A stretch of DNA of 56,725 bases from assembly GCA_024403695.1 (NCBI GenBank), contig JAKSRI010000018.1:1-56725 (forward strand), given 5' to 3'. Source of the stretch: Saccharofermentans sp. GTDB lineage: Bacteria > Bacillota > Clostridia > Saccharofermentanales > Saccharofermentanaceae. Each line of letters opens with the position of its first letter. The stretch's first letter is position 1. The notes beneath the pieces are model-generated. The model was not told where the DNA came from and did no database searches. It worked only from the letters and a program-made list of their open reading frames with translations. This document shows positions 7,082-14,716 of the stretch, piece by piece. The position numbers were made by a program, and so were the translations under genes.

Positions 7082-8581
7082 ATGACACAGGAACAGATTT
7101 ACAATCTTGTCGAAGCCGCCAAGCATGGCGATGACAATGCTTTCGCGCAGCTTTACGAAGCCGCTTACCGCATGGTTTACCATGTGTCACTCGGTTACCT
7201 CAAAAACACTGAAGACGCTGAGGATCTCACTCAGGAAGTCTTTCTCAAGGCCTATAGCAGCATTCACACTCTTGGTGACAACCTGACCTTTTTCGGCTGG
7301 GTGCAGACCATGGCCGCCAACCGCAGCAAAAACAAGCTCCGCGACCGCAAGGAATATGTGTCCTACGAGGACGAGAGTGACCTGGAAAAAGAGCTTATTG
7401 GCGACGATAACCTGGAGTTCCTCCCTGACACTTACATTATGCAGGAGACGCAGCGCCAGGTCCTCGAGAACATTATGCGCAAGGAGCTTTCGGATGTTCA
7501 GTACCAGACCATTTACATGCACTACTACAATAACCTCACGGTGGAGCAGATAGCAGCGGTCATGAATGTTCCGACGGGCACCGTTAAGACACGCCTTAAG
7601 AACTCCCGAATCAAGATTAAGGAAGGCGTGGAGCGTTATGAGCGCATTACCAATGATAAGATTAATGTTTGCGGTGCTATCCCTGCCATCGGCCTTGTTA
7701 TTGGTCAGACTATTAACTCCACACCTGTGAGTTTCGTGCCTTTCGCGAAAGGGGTGGCCGCCACCACTGCAGGTGCTGCCGCTGGAACCGCAGCCGCTGG
7801 TGCCGCAACTGCCGCCACCGCTGCCATCTCCACTTCCCTCCTCACGAAAGTCATTATCGGAGCCGTTGCCGTGGGCACACTCGGAGTGGGAACAGTTGCC
7901 GTTGTAAGACACAATCAGAATTCCAAAGCTGCCGAGACCAGCGCGCAAGTTACAGTAGCAACTACAGAGACTGCGCTGACCACTGCTCAAGCTGAACTTG
8001 TAGCTCCAATCGTGGCCACAACTTCCACCGAGACCACCGCACCTTCTGTAGAAGAAACATCCGCTACAACTCAGGCACCTTCTTCCGAACTGGTTTTAAG
8101 CCCTGGTCTTGATTCTGTTGTGGAGACACTTAAGTCCAATGCTGCATCTCGTAATTACGACGTTCTTGCCGCTAATAATCCTGGCGTAATGAAATACCTG
8201 AACCGTAACGCTTTCGCATATTCCGCCCCAGATGACGCCATCATCGTAATAGCGTCTGACTACAATGGCGACGGAGTCAATGAGTTGTTCATCTGCGGTC
8301 TCACGGAGTCACTGGAAGACTATAAGCTGCTGGAAATGTACTCCATGTCACCTTCCGGCGCGGTTCGCCTTTGTCCTATAGATACGGACTATTCACTGGC
8401 TTTTTATTACTGCAGCGGAATCGGCGTCGTATCTCAGGATGATACCGGAATAATCGACACTTACGTACTTTCCGCTGACGGCTCATCACTTGTTGTCAGC
8501 AATTCTTATGGCTCCTGGGACGAGATGGTTTATCAGGGACATTCCATTCCTGGCGACTCAGTTACTTTGAAGGATTATTAG
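7082..8581 (+). CDS. Membrane-tethered ECF-like sigma factor with ectodomain
   Basis: 499 residues in four parts. Residues about 15-90 are sigma-70 region 2 (AFAQLYEAAYRMVYHVSLGY, DAEDLTQEVFLKAY, FGWVQTMAANRSKN). Residues about 120-185 are region 4 with HTH VEQIAAVMNVPTGTVKTRLK. An Ala/Gly/Thr-rich linker (about 220-250) leads to one membrane helix (about 253-276). A Thr-rich stalk then joins an ectodomain (about 335-499) with DYNGDGVNELFI, homologous to the preceding lipoprotein. Topology implies a cytoplasmic sigma module tied to an outside sensor, so release or clustering would control transcription; that mechanism is inference. Two further proteins of this design lie at 17949 and 45090. 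No separate anti-sigma gene is adjacent. AGAGGTAA precedes the ATG at rather long spacing. Confidence 0.82.
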   Translation: MTQEQIYNLVEAAKHGDDNAFAQLYEAAYRMVYHVSLGYLKNTEDAEDLTQEVFLKAYSSIHTLGDNLTFFGWVQTMAANRSKNKLRDRKEYVSYEDESDLEKELIGDDNLEFLPDTYIMQETQRQVLENIMRKELSDVQYQTIYMHYYNNLTVEQIAAVMNVPTGTVKTRLKNSRIKIKEGVERYERITNDKINVCGAIPAIGLVIGQTINSTPVSFVPFAKGVAATTAGAAAGTAAAGAATAATAAISTSLLTKVIIGAVAVGTLGVGTVAVVRHNQNSKAAETSAQVTVATTETALTTAQAELVAPIVATTSTETTAPSVEETSATTQAPSSELVLSPGLDSVVETLKSNAASRNYDVLAANNPGVMKYLNRNAFAYSAPDDAIIVIASDYNGDGVNELFICGLTESLEDYKLLEMYSMSPSGAVRLCPIDTDYSLAFYYCSGIGVVSQDDTGIIDTYVLSADGSSLVVSNSYGSWDEMVYQGHSIPGDSVTLKDY

Positions 8582-8593
8582 TTCGGTGGTCTT

Positions 8594-8710
8594 TTTCAGA
8601 CTTATTTGAAAAATTATATATAGGTCTGAAAATTTCAGACTTATTTGAAAAAATTTATATAGCGCTGAAAATTTCAGACTTATTTGAAAAATTATATATA
8701 AGTCTGAAAA
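8594..8710. repeat. Three tandem 39-bp palindromic units
   Basis: Units at 8594-8632, 8633-8671 and 8672-8710 are each exactly 39 bases and nearly identical. Every unit begins TTTCAGACTTATTTGAAA and ends with CTGAAAA, so it is itself an inverted repeat; unit 3 has about 13-bp arms (TTTTCAGACTTAT). They lie just after the stop of the membrane sigma gene and before a minus-strand terminator. A stacked hairpin acting on the 3' end of the sigma message is possible. Confidence 0.85.
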
Positions 8711-8724
8711 CCACTTATCTTCCA

Positions 8725-8755
8725 ACAAAAAATCCCGGCACCACGCGGCGCCGGG
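8725..8755 (-). terminator. Rho-independent terminator of the lrp-rsfS operon
   Basis: On the minus strand a GC-rich stem (CCCGGC paired with GCCGGG) is followed by ATTTTTTG. It ends the operon whose last gene is rsfS. Confidence 0.85.
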
Positions 8756-8788
8756 ACTCAATCAATCATTCAACAATAAAATCAGAAA

Positions 8789-9148
8789 TTACTCTTCGTC
8801 ATCATCCATTGGGCGGTCCAATGTAATTGTGCTCCAGAGCTTCTCAAGGTTATAGTTTGCTCTCTCTTCTGGATGCATTACGTGAACAACAACATCACGA
8901 TAATCGATAAGCATCCATCTGTCACCTGAACGACCCTCAACGTGGTCAGCATACAAACCAAGATCGGTCTTAACGAGATACTCTACCTCATCAGCGAGGG
9001 CCTTAATCTGTGTTGTAGAACTACCGGAAGCGATTACAAAATAATCAGCTAGAGTAGTCTTATCTGCTACGTCGAGAACCTCGATATCAATACCCTTCTT
9101 GGAATCGAGCGCCTCTACTACCTTATCTACAATCTCTTTACTTGTCAT
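8789..9148 (-). CDS. rsfS: Ribosome silencing factor RsfS
   Basis: 119 residues, full family length, with the DUF143 core: DIEVLDVADKTTLADYFVIA, GSSTTQIKALADEV, EGRSGDRWMLIDYRDVVVHV. RsfS binds ribosomal protein L14 and blocks subunit joining, lowering translation under nutrient shortage. AGGAGGAAATTGAT precedes the ATG. It follows nadD-yqeK by 41 bases, the usual nadD-yqeK-rsfS order, and ends the operon before the terminator at 8725-8755. The tail is acidic (PMDDDEE). Confidence 0.95.
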   Translation of the reverse strand: MTSKEIVDKVVEALDSKKGIDIEVLDVADKTTLADYFVIASGSSTTQIKALADEVEYLVKTDLGLYADHVEGRSGDRWMLIDYRDVVVHVMHPEERANYNLEKLWSTITLDRPMDDDEE

Positions 9149-9189
9149 ATCAATTTCCTCCTATAGAAGAATTCTTTATATTTATTATA

Positions 9190-10419
9190 TCACATGCCCA
9201 AATCGCGCACGAACTCCGCCGTCATCGGATGCATTTCGCGACCCTGGCGCTTAAACTTTTCCGCCACCGTACGGGCACACATTCTAACCGCCTCGTCCAG
9301 ATCCACCAGAGCCACCTCACGCATCTCAGTCAGATCAGTATAAGTACGCGCAGGCTCCAGCTTATCCGCCAGATACACGATCTTGTCCAGCATAGTCGCA
9401 CCGCCGCGGCCTGTTGTGTGATAAGTGATGGCGTTCAGAATCTCCTCATCATCGATGCCAAACTTCTCAGCCGCAAAAGTTGCCCCCGCTGGAGAGTGGA
9501 ATAACTTCTTATCGTTAAACACGTCACCACTACGACGGCGTGCCAGGTCGCGCTGCTCCATAAGATCCAGCTCCTTAGCGCAGTCGTGAAGCAAACCAGC
9601 AATCAAAGCCTTGTCAACATCCGCACCATGAATCTTCGCATAACGCGCCGACAGCAAACCAACATTAATAGTGTGCAGCAAACGCTTCTCGCCAAGATAA
9701 TCGTACAAATCCGCAGCATACTGGAAGAACTTCTCCGCCGCCTCGTCACTCACGGCATCCATCACGTCGTCCGTGCCATACAGAGCATGAGTCTTAATAA
9801 ACTCGCGGGCCTCAGCAGGCACCTCGTCGAAGGACTGACTCTCACGAATACTAGAAGACGCAGCCTCCACCCCATCAATCACAAATGACTCGATATTTGC
9901 CTCGAAGCCGAACTCCTGACTAAGACGCGCGCGCTGCTCGTAGATATCAGTGTCATCGCCAGGACGCACCGCCACCAGCAGACCAGCCATCTGCAAAATC
10001 TCCTCAGGCTTATACCAGTGATCAAAAGTTGGCAGCAAGTCGGAGCCGCAGAGCCAGAAAAACTTGTGCTCCTCCAGTGCTTTCTTAGGCTTTACCCCAC
10101 GATAAGTCAGAAAAGGCACGAGGTACGACATGTCCGTCACGCGCTTCAAAGTAGACACCGTGTAACTAATGCCCGGAATATAGAACTCCACGTCGCACAG
10201 GAACACCTGCTTAGGGTTGAAAGTCGCGTCGAGAACCGCTTTCGTCATGTAGTAGCGATATGGCGCCGCGTTCAGGATCTTGCCGCGCTTAAAGGAATTG
10301 CGCACAGTTGGAATAACGATGACGATATCCACGTCACCGTTATCAATTGCACCCTTAATTATGGATAAATGACCCTTGTGAATCGGGTCGAAAGAACCGC
10401 CAAAAAGGCCTATTCTCAT
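9190..10419 (-). CDS. nadD: Fused nicotinate-nucleotide adenylyltransferase and YqeK-type HD hydrolase
   Basis: 409 residues combining two enzymes. Residues 1 to about 205 are NadD, with the nucleotidyltransferase motifs GGSFDPIHKGHL and ASSSIRES (ISSTxIR-like); it makes NaAD from NaMN and ATP. Residues about 218-409 are an HD-domain protein like YqeK, with HTINVGLLSARYA, LLHDCAKE (HD pair) and DKIVYLADKLEPAR; YqeK hydrolyses diadenosine tetraphosphate in characterised members. In Bacillus the two are separate neighbouring genes, here they are one chain, with no frameshift or internal stop. The first ATG overlaps the purD stop by 4 bases (ATGA). Confidence 0.92.
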   Translation of the reverse strand: MRIGLFGGSFDPIHKGHLSIIKGAIDNGDVDIVIVIPTVRNSFKRGKILNAAPYRYYMTKAVLDATFNPKQVFLCDVEFYIPGISYTVSTLKRVTDMSYLVPFLTYRGVKPKKALEEHKFFWLCGSDLLPTFDHWYKPEEILQMAGLLVAVRPGDDTDIYEQRARLSQEFGFEANIESFVIDGVEAASSSIRESQSFDEVPAEAREFIKTHALYGTDDVMDAVSDEAAEKFFQYAADLYDYLGEKRLLHTINVGLLSARYAKIHGADVDKALIAGLLHDCAKELDLMEQRDLARRRSGDVFNDKKLFHSPAGATFAAEKFGIDDEEILNAITYHTTGRGGATMLDKIVYLADKLEPARTYTDLTEMREVALVDLDEAVRMCARTVAEKFKRQGREMHPMTAEFVRDLGM

Positions 10420-11696
10420 GCGTGATACTCCTTGCCGAACTTACCTACTGTACGTCCGATATCAGTTCTGTAGTGAGCGTCCTTGAAGGAAATCTTCTTA
10501 ACGCCCTCATAAGCGCCGTCGATAGCCTCGTCGAGTGTGTCACCCTCATCGTAAACTACGAGTACACGTCCGCCAGAAGTAACGAGCTTGCCGTCCTCTG
10601 TGAGCGCTGTACCTGCCTGGAATACGAGCTTGCCGCAAGTGTCGATGCCTGTGATCTCGTAACCCTTAGCATAAGATGCTGGGTATCCGCCAGAAGCCAT
10701 AACAACTACTGTGGAGCACTTCTTCTTCCACTTGATCTCGATGTCAGCGAGTGTGCCGTCGATGCAAGCGTCGATGATATCCATGAAATCAGTCTCAAGA
10801 AGTGGGAGGATTGCCTGTGTCTCAGGGTCACCAAATCTAGCGTTGTACTCTACAACCTTAGCGCCTTCCTTTGTGAGCATGAGTCCGAAATAGATAACAC
10901 CCTTAAATGGTCTGCCCTCTGCCTTAAGAGCCTCGATTGTTGGCTTAACAATCTTATTCTGGATGGAAGCCATGTCCTCGTCAGAGAGGTCAGCACCTGG
11001 AGTAACTGCACCCATACCACCTGTGTTGAGGCCCTCGTCGTTATCGTAAGCTCTCTTGTGGTCACGGGATGAAATCATTGGAACCGCGATGTTACCGTCT
11101 GCAAATGCGAGAAGTGTGAGCTCAGGACCAACCATGCACTCCTCGATAACTACTGTGTTGCCAGCGCTTCCGAAAGCTTTGTCCTCCATCATGGAGATAA
11201 CAGCCGCCTTAGCATCCTCGAGTGTCTGCGCGATGATTACGCCCTTACCAAGTGCAAGTCCGTCAGCCTTAATAACGATAGGCATTGGCTGTGTCTCAAG
11301 GTACTTGAGCGCGTCGTCCTTGTTATCAAATGTCTCATATTTTGCAGTAGGAATATTGTACTTCTTCATGAGTGACTTGGAGAAAGCCTTAGAAGCCTCG
11401 ATGATAGCTGCATTAGCACGTGGGCCAAATGCGCGAACACCCTTCTCCTCGAGCTTATCTACGAGACCGAGCGCGAGTGGATCATCTGGAGCAACGAATA
11501 CGAGATCGAAGTTATTCTCCTTAGCATAATCTGCCATTGCATCGATATCTGTAGCCTTAATAGGTACGCATGTAGCGATTTCTGCGATACCGCCGTTACC
11601 AGGAGCACAATAAAGCTCTGTAACCTTGGAACTCTTCTTCAATGTCCAACAAATCGCGTGCTCTCTTCCGCCGCCGCCAACTACTAATACCTTCAT
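10416..11696 (-). CDS. purD: Phosphoribosylamine-glycine ligase
   Basis: 426 residues, normal for PurD. Starts MKVLVVGGGGREHAICWTL, with the ATP-grasp signatures ALGKGVIIA, EECMVGPELTLLAF and the conserved YNARFGDPETQAILP. It joins glycine to phosphoribosylamine, the second step of purine synthesis. CGGAGGATATTTTC precedes the ATG, 47 bases after prfB. purM lies about 13 kb away, so purine genes are dispersed here. No guanine or PRPP riboswitch-like structure is seen in the short gap upstream. Confidence 0.97.
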   Translation of the reverse strand: MKVLVVGGGGREHAICWTLKKSSKVTELYCAPGNGGIAEIATCVPIKATDIDAMADYAKENNFDLVFVAPDDPLALGLVDKLEEKGVRAFGPRANAAIIEASKAFSKSLMKKYNIPTAKYETFDNKDDALKYLETQPMPIVIKADGLALGKGVIIAQTLEDAKAAVISMMEDKAFGSAGNTVVIEECMVGPELTLLAFADGNIAVPMISSRDHKRAYDNDEGLNTGGMGAVTPGADLSDEDMASIQNKIVKPTIEALKAEGRPFKGVIYFGLMLTKEGAKVVEYNARFGDPETQAILPLLETDFMDIIDACIDGTLADIEIKWKKKCSTVVVMASGGYPASYAKGYEITGIDTCGKLVFQAGTALTEDGKLVTSGGRVLVVYDEGDTLDEAIDGAYEGVKKISFKDAHYRTDIGRTVGKFGKEYHA

Positions 11697-11743
11697 GAAA
11701 ATATCCTCCGAATGTCTATATTTCTTCCCGATTTTCTTCCCAA

Positions 11744-12853
11744 TTACTTCTCAATCTTCATTCCAGAAAGGAATGCGTTGATATATCCGTCAATCTTTCC
11801 ATCCATAACTGCGTCAACGTCAACCTCTTCATAACCTGTACGAAGATCCTTAACAAGTGTGTATGGGCAGAATACGTAAGATCTGATCTGTGAACCCCAT
11901 GCAATCTCCATCTGATTACCCTTAAGGTCCTCGATCTTCTCCATCTGTGCAGCCTCAGCAAGAGCATAAAGCTTTGCCTTCAACATCTCCATAGCTGTCT
12001 CTCTGTTCTGAATCTGTGAACGCTCAGACTGACAAGCAACTACAACACCTGTAGGAATATGTGTAAGACGTACAGCAGAGTCTGTCTTGTTGATGTGCTG
12101 ACCACCCTTACCTGTTGAACGGTATGTATCTACACGGAGATCAGATGGGTCAATCTTAATCTCAATTGTATTATCGAGCTCTGGCATAACTTCACATGAA
12201 GCAAAAGATGTATGTCTTCTTCCTGCAGAATCGAAAGGAGAAATTCTTACGAGTCTATGTACTCCGATCTCAGATCTTAAGAAGCCATAAGCGTTCTCAC
12301 CATCAATCTTGATAGATACAGACTTAATACCAGCCTCATCACCATCAAGATACTCGAGAACCTTAATCTCATAACCATGAGCCTCAGCCCATCTTGTATA
12401 CATTCTGTAAAGCATTGAGCACCAGTCCTGAGCCTCTGTTCCACCGGCACCTGCATGAAGTGTAACGATGCAGTTTGCTTTGTCGTGCTCACCTGTAAGA
12501 AGTGTCTCGAGACGCATCTTCTCGAAGTCCTTCTTAAAGGAATCAACACCTTCCTGAAGCTCAGGGAGAGAATCGAGGTCCTCCTCCTCATTAGCAAGCT
12601 CACAAAGTGTAAGGAGCTCCTCACGCTCATTAGCGAGGTTGTTGTAAAGCTCCACCTTCTTCTGAAGTCTTCCGAGCTTTGTCTGGATGTCTCTTGCCTT
12701 GTCAACGTCGTTCCAGAAATCAGGCTCCTGAGTTCTGTTCTCCATCTCAGAGATCTGTGTCATTACGTCGTCGATGTGAAGTGACACACGTAATTTCGCC
12801 ACCGGCTCCTCGAAGCTCTCGAGCTCAAGTCTTATAGTATCGAATTCAAGCAT
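11744..12853 (-). CDS. prfB: Peptide chain release factor 2, without programmed frameshift
   Basis: 369 residues. The tripeptide anticodon SPF (LVRISPFDSAGRR) marks RF2, reading UAA and UGA, and STGKGGQHINKTDSAV carries the GGQ motif for peptidyl-tRNA hydrolysis. Most bacteria interrupt prfB near codon 25 with an in-frame UGA and a +1 frameshift at CUU-UGA. Here the corresponding stretch reads LRVSL-H-IDD with codons TCA CTT CAC: the CTT remains but no stop follows, so the gene is read straight through and the autoregulatory shift is absent. Its ATG overlaps the aminotransferase stop by one base (TAATG). Confidence 0.97.
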   Translation of the reverse strand: MLEFDTIRLELESFEEPVAKLRVSLHIDDVMTQISEMENRTQEPDFWNDVDKARDIQTKLGRLQKKVELYNNLANEREELLTLCELANEEEDLDSLPELQEGVDSFKKDFEKMRLETLLTGEHDKANCIVTLHAGAGGTEAQDWCSMLYRMYTRWAEAHGYEIKVLEYLDGDEAGIKSVSIKIDGENAYGFLRSEIGVHRLVRISPFDSAGRRHTSFASCEVMPELDNTIEIKIDPSDLRVDTYRSTGKGGQHINKTDSAVRLTHIPTGVVVACQSERSQIQNRETAMEMLKAKLYALAEAAQMEKIEDLKGNQMEIAWGSQIRSYVFCPYTLVKDLRTGYEEVDVDAVMDGKIDGYINAFLSGMKIEK

Positions 12854-14043
12854 TATACTTTTCCCTTTCTTATTTCGTCTGTAAATTCTGCCAGACGCGC
12901 CATAGCCGTCTTAATATTTTCCATAGATGCTGCATAACTGATTCTTACGTGGCCTGTGCCTGACACGCCGAAAGCAGTACCCGGCACGATTGCGACCTTC
13001 TTGCTCATGAGGAACTTCTCGCAGAACTCCTCAGAAGTAAGGCCAGTGCTCTTAATTGATGGGAACGCATAGAAGGCACCATATGGCTCAAAGCACTCGA
13101 GGCCAGCGTCCTTCAGACCCTTAAGAATAACTCTTCTTCTGTGGTTATACTCGTCACGCATCTTCTTAACTTCATCGTCACCGTTCATGGCAGCCTCGAT
13201 AAGTGCGAACTGCGCCATGGAAGGAGCACTCATAATGCAGTACTGATGAATCTTTGTCATCTGAGCTACAAGTGGAGCAGGTCCGAGCACGTAACCGATT
13301 CTAAAACCAGTCATGGCATAGCTCTTAGAGAAACCGTTGATCATGATTACTCTGTCACGAAGCTCTGGGAATCTCGCGAGAGAACTTGGCTCGTCGCTAA
13401 TGTAGTTAAGCTCGCAGTAAAGCTCGTCAGAAATAACGATGATGTCTGGGTGCTTCATGAGGACATCCCTGATTGGCTTCAAGTCCTCCATAGTCATTAC
13501 CGCACCAGTTGGGTTTCCAGGATAACCAAGAATAATGTACTTAGTCTTATCTGTGATAGCTGCCTCTAACTCCTCTGGCATGAGCTTGAAGTCGTTCTCC
13601 TGCTTTGTGGAGATAACCACAGGTGTGCCGTGGGCGAAAGTAACCGCCGCCTTATAAGCTACGAAACAAGGCTCTACGATAATAACCTCGTCACCAGGGT
13701 TAGTGAGTGCTCTTGCCGCCAAGTCGATACCCTCTGAACCACCTACTGTGATAAGACACTCTGTCTTCTGGTCATATGCGATATCGTATCTGCGCTTAAT
13801 ATAATCGCAAATAGCGATCTTGGACTTAGTGTATCCACTGTTAGGAGAATAGTGTGTATATCCGTCCTTAAGTGAATTAATACCTGCTTCTCTGATGGAC
13901 CAAGGTGTTACAAAGTCTGGCTCACCGATGGAAAGTGAGATAACATCGTCCATTTCTGAAGCGAGGTCGAAGAATTTACGGATAGCTGAAGGCGGCATAT
14001 TGCCAACAACATCAGATATCTTATTGGAATAATCTATACTCAT
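12853..14043 (-). CDS. Class I/II pyridoxal-phosphate aminotransferase
   Basis: 396 residues, fold type I. Landmarks are SLSIGEPDFVTP, HYSPNSGY, GYPGNPTGAV, ISDELYCELNY and the PLP-lysine segment GFSKSYAMTGFRIGYV, with the C-terminal arginine in GHVRISYAAS. Resembles the PatA/AspC-like group (aspartate, alanine or aromatic aminotransferases); substrate cannot be fixed by eye. It overlaps the upstream Lrp-family regulator by 4 bases and prfB by 1, so the three are one transcript and the regulator probably responds to the amino acid handled by this enzyme. Confidence 0.88.
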   Translation of the reverse strand: MSIDYSNKISDVVGNMPPSAIRKFFDLASEMDDVISLSIGEPDFVTPWSIREAGINSLKDGYTHYSPNSGYTKSKIAICDYIKRRYDIAYDQKTECLITVGGSEGIDLAARALTNPGDEVIIVEPCFVAYKAAVTFAHGTPVVISTKQENDFKLMPEELEAAITDKTKYIILGYPGNPTGAVMTMEDLKPIRDVLMKHPDIIVISDELYCELNYISDEPSSLARFPELRDRVIMINGFSKSYAMTGFRIGYVLGPAPLVAQMTKIHQYCIMSAPSMAQFALIEAAMNGDDEVKKMRDEYNHRRRVILKGLKDAGLECFEPYGAFYAFPSIKSTGLTSEEFCEKFLMSKKVAIVPGTAFGVSGTGHVRISYAASMENIKTAMARLAEFTDEIRKGKV

Positions 14044-14528
14044 AAAACAATTGCCTGCCTGTCATCTGAATCCTTTGTCTTAAAGAGGATTCCGTTATCT
14101 TTGTATTTTCTAAGAATGAAGTGAGTTGCTGTGCTGAGAACTCCCTCCTGTGTTGCTACCTTGTCATATACGAAGGAAGCGATGTCTCTAAGGTTCTTGC
14201 CCTCATAAATGAGCATGAGGTCGAATCCACCGGACATGAGATAGCAAGCTGTTACATTCTCATACTCGCAGAGAATATCAGCGAGCTTATCAAAGCCCTT
14301 CTCTCTAACCGGAGTGATTCTAACTTCGATCATTGCTGTAACTGTATCAACGTTTGTCTCATCCCAGTTAATCATTGTTGTGGAACCAAGAATAATATTC
14401 TGAGCCTTAAGATCGGCGATTTCCTTTTCTACATCCGCGGCGGCCGCTCCAAGCTGTGTGGCGATTTCCGCTGTAGTAAGCTGAGAATTCTTCTCGATAA
14501 GCTTTAAAAGTTCAATCTGGTCGATCAT
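14040..14528 (-). CDS. Lrp/AsnC family transcriptional regulator
   Basis: About 162 residues: N-terminal winged HTH (IDQIELLKLIEKNSQLTTAE, then IATQLGAAAADVEKEIADLK) and a C-terminal RAM domain (VTAMIEVRITP, CEYENVTACYLMSGGFDLML). Lrp-type proteins bind amino acids through the RAM domain and regulate transport or catabolism. Start set at MIDQIELL because TAGGAGGTACACACTT precedes it; the extension upstream has none. First gene of the operon running to rsfS. A TATTAT box lies a little upstream, but no firm -35. Confidence 0.9.
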   Translation of the reverse strand: MIDQIELLKLIEKNSQLTTAEIATQLGAAAADVEKEIADLKAQNIILGSTTMINWDETNVDTVTAMIEVRITPVREKGFDKLADILCEYENVTACYLMSGGFDLMLIYEGKNLRDIASFVYDKVATQEGVLSTATHFILRKYKDNGILFKTKDSDDRQAIVL

Positions 14529-14613
14529 AAGTGTGTACCTCCTATAATTCACGGACATAATAATCCATTAAACTATGAAATTTTACCATATCCTCGCGTG
14601 TTTTCCTAATATA

Positions 14614-14653
14614 AATATAAAAAAAGAAACTGCCATTTCCTGACAGTTTCTTT
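14614..14653 (-). terminator. Terminator after lectin-like lipoprotein gene
   Basis: Minus-strand stem AAAGAAACTG with CAGTTTCTTT, followed by a T-rich run (TTTTTTTATATTT). Being symmetric it may also act weakly on the plus strand. About 60 bases beyond the lipoprotein stop. Confidence 0.85.
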
Positions 14654-14716
14654 GTTGTTTTTGTTAGTTGTAACGCAGGGCCGCTTTCGTGCCCGTGCCG
14701 TCACTTTCGCGCACGC

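Noticed and set aside
8558..8761. 67-aa frame with three FSDLYIIFQISLK-like repeats
   Set aside because: It is the translation of the three 39-bp hairpins and runs through a terminator; no start site.
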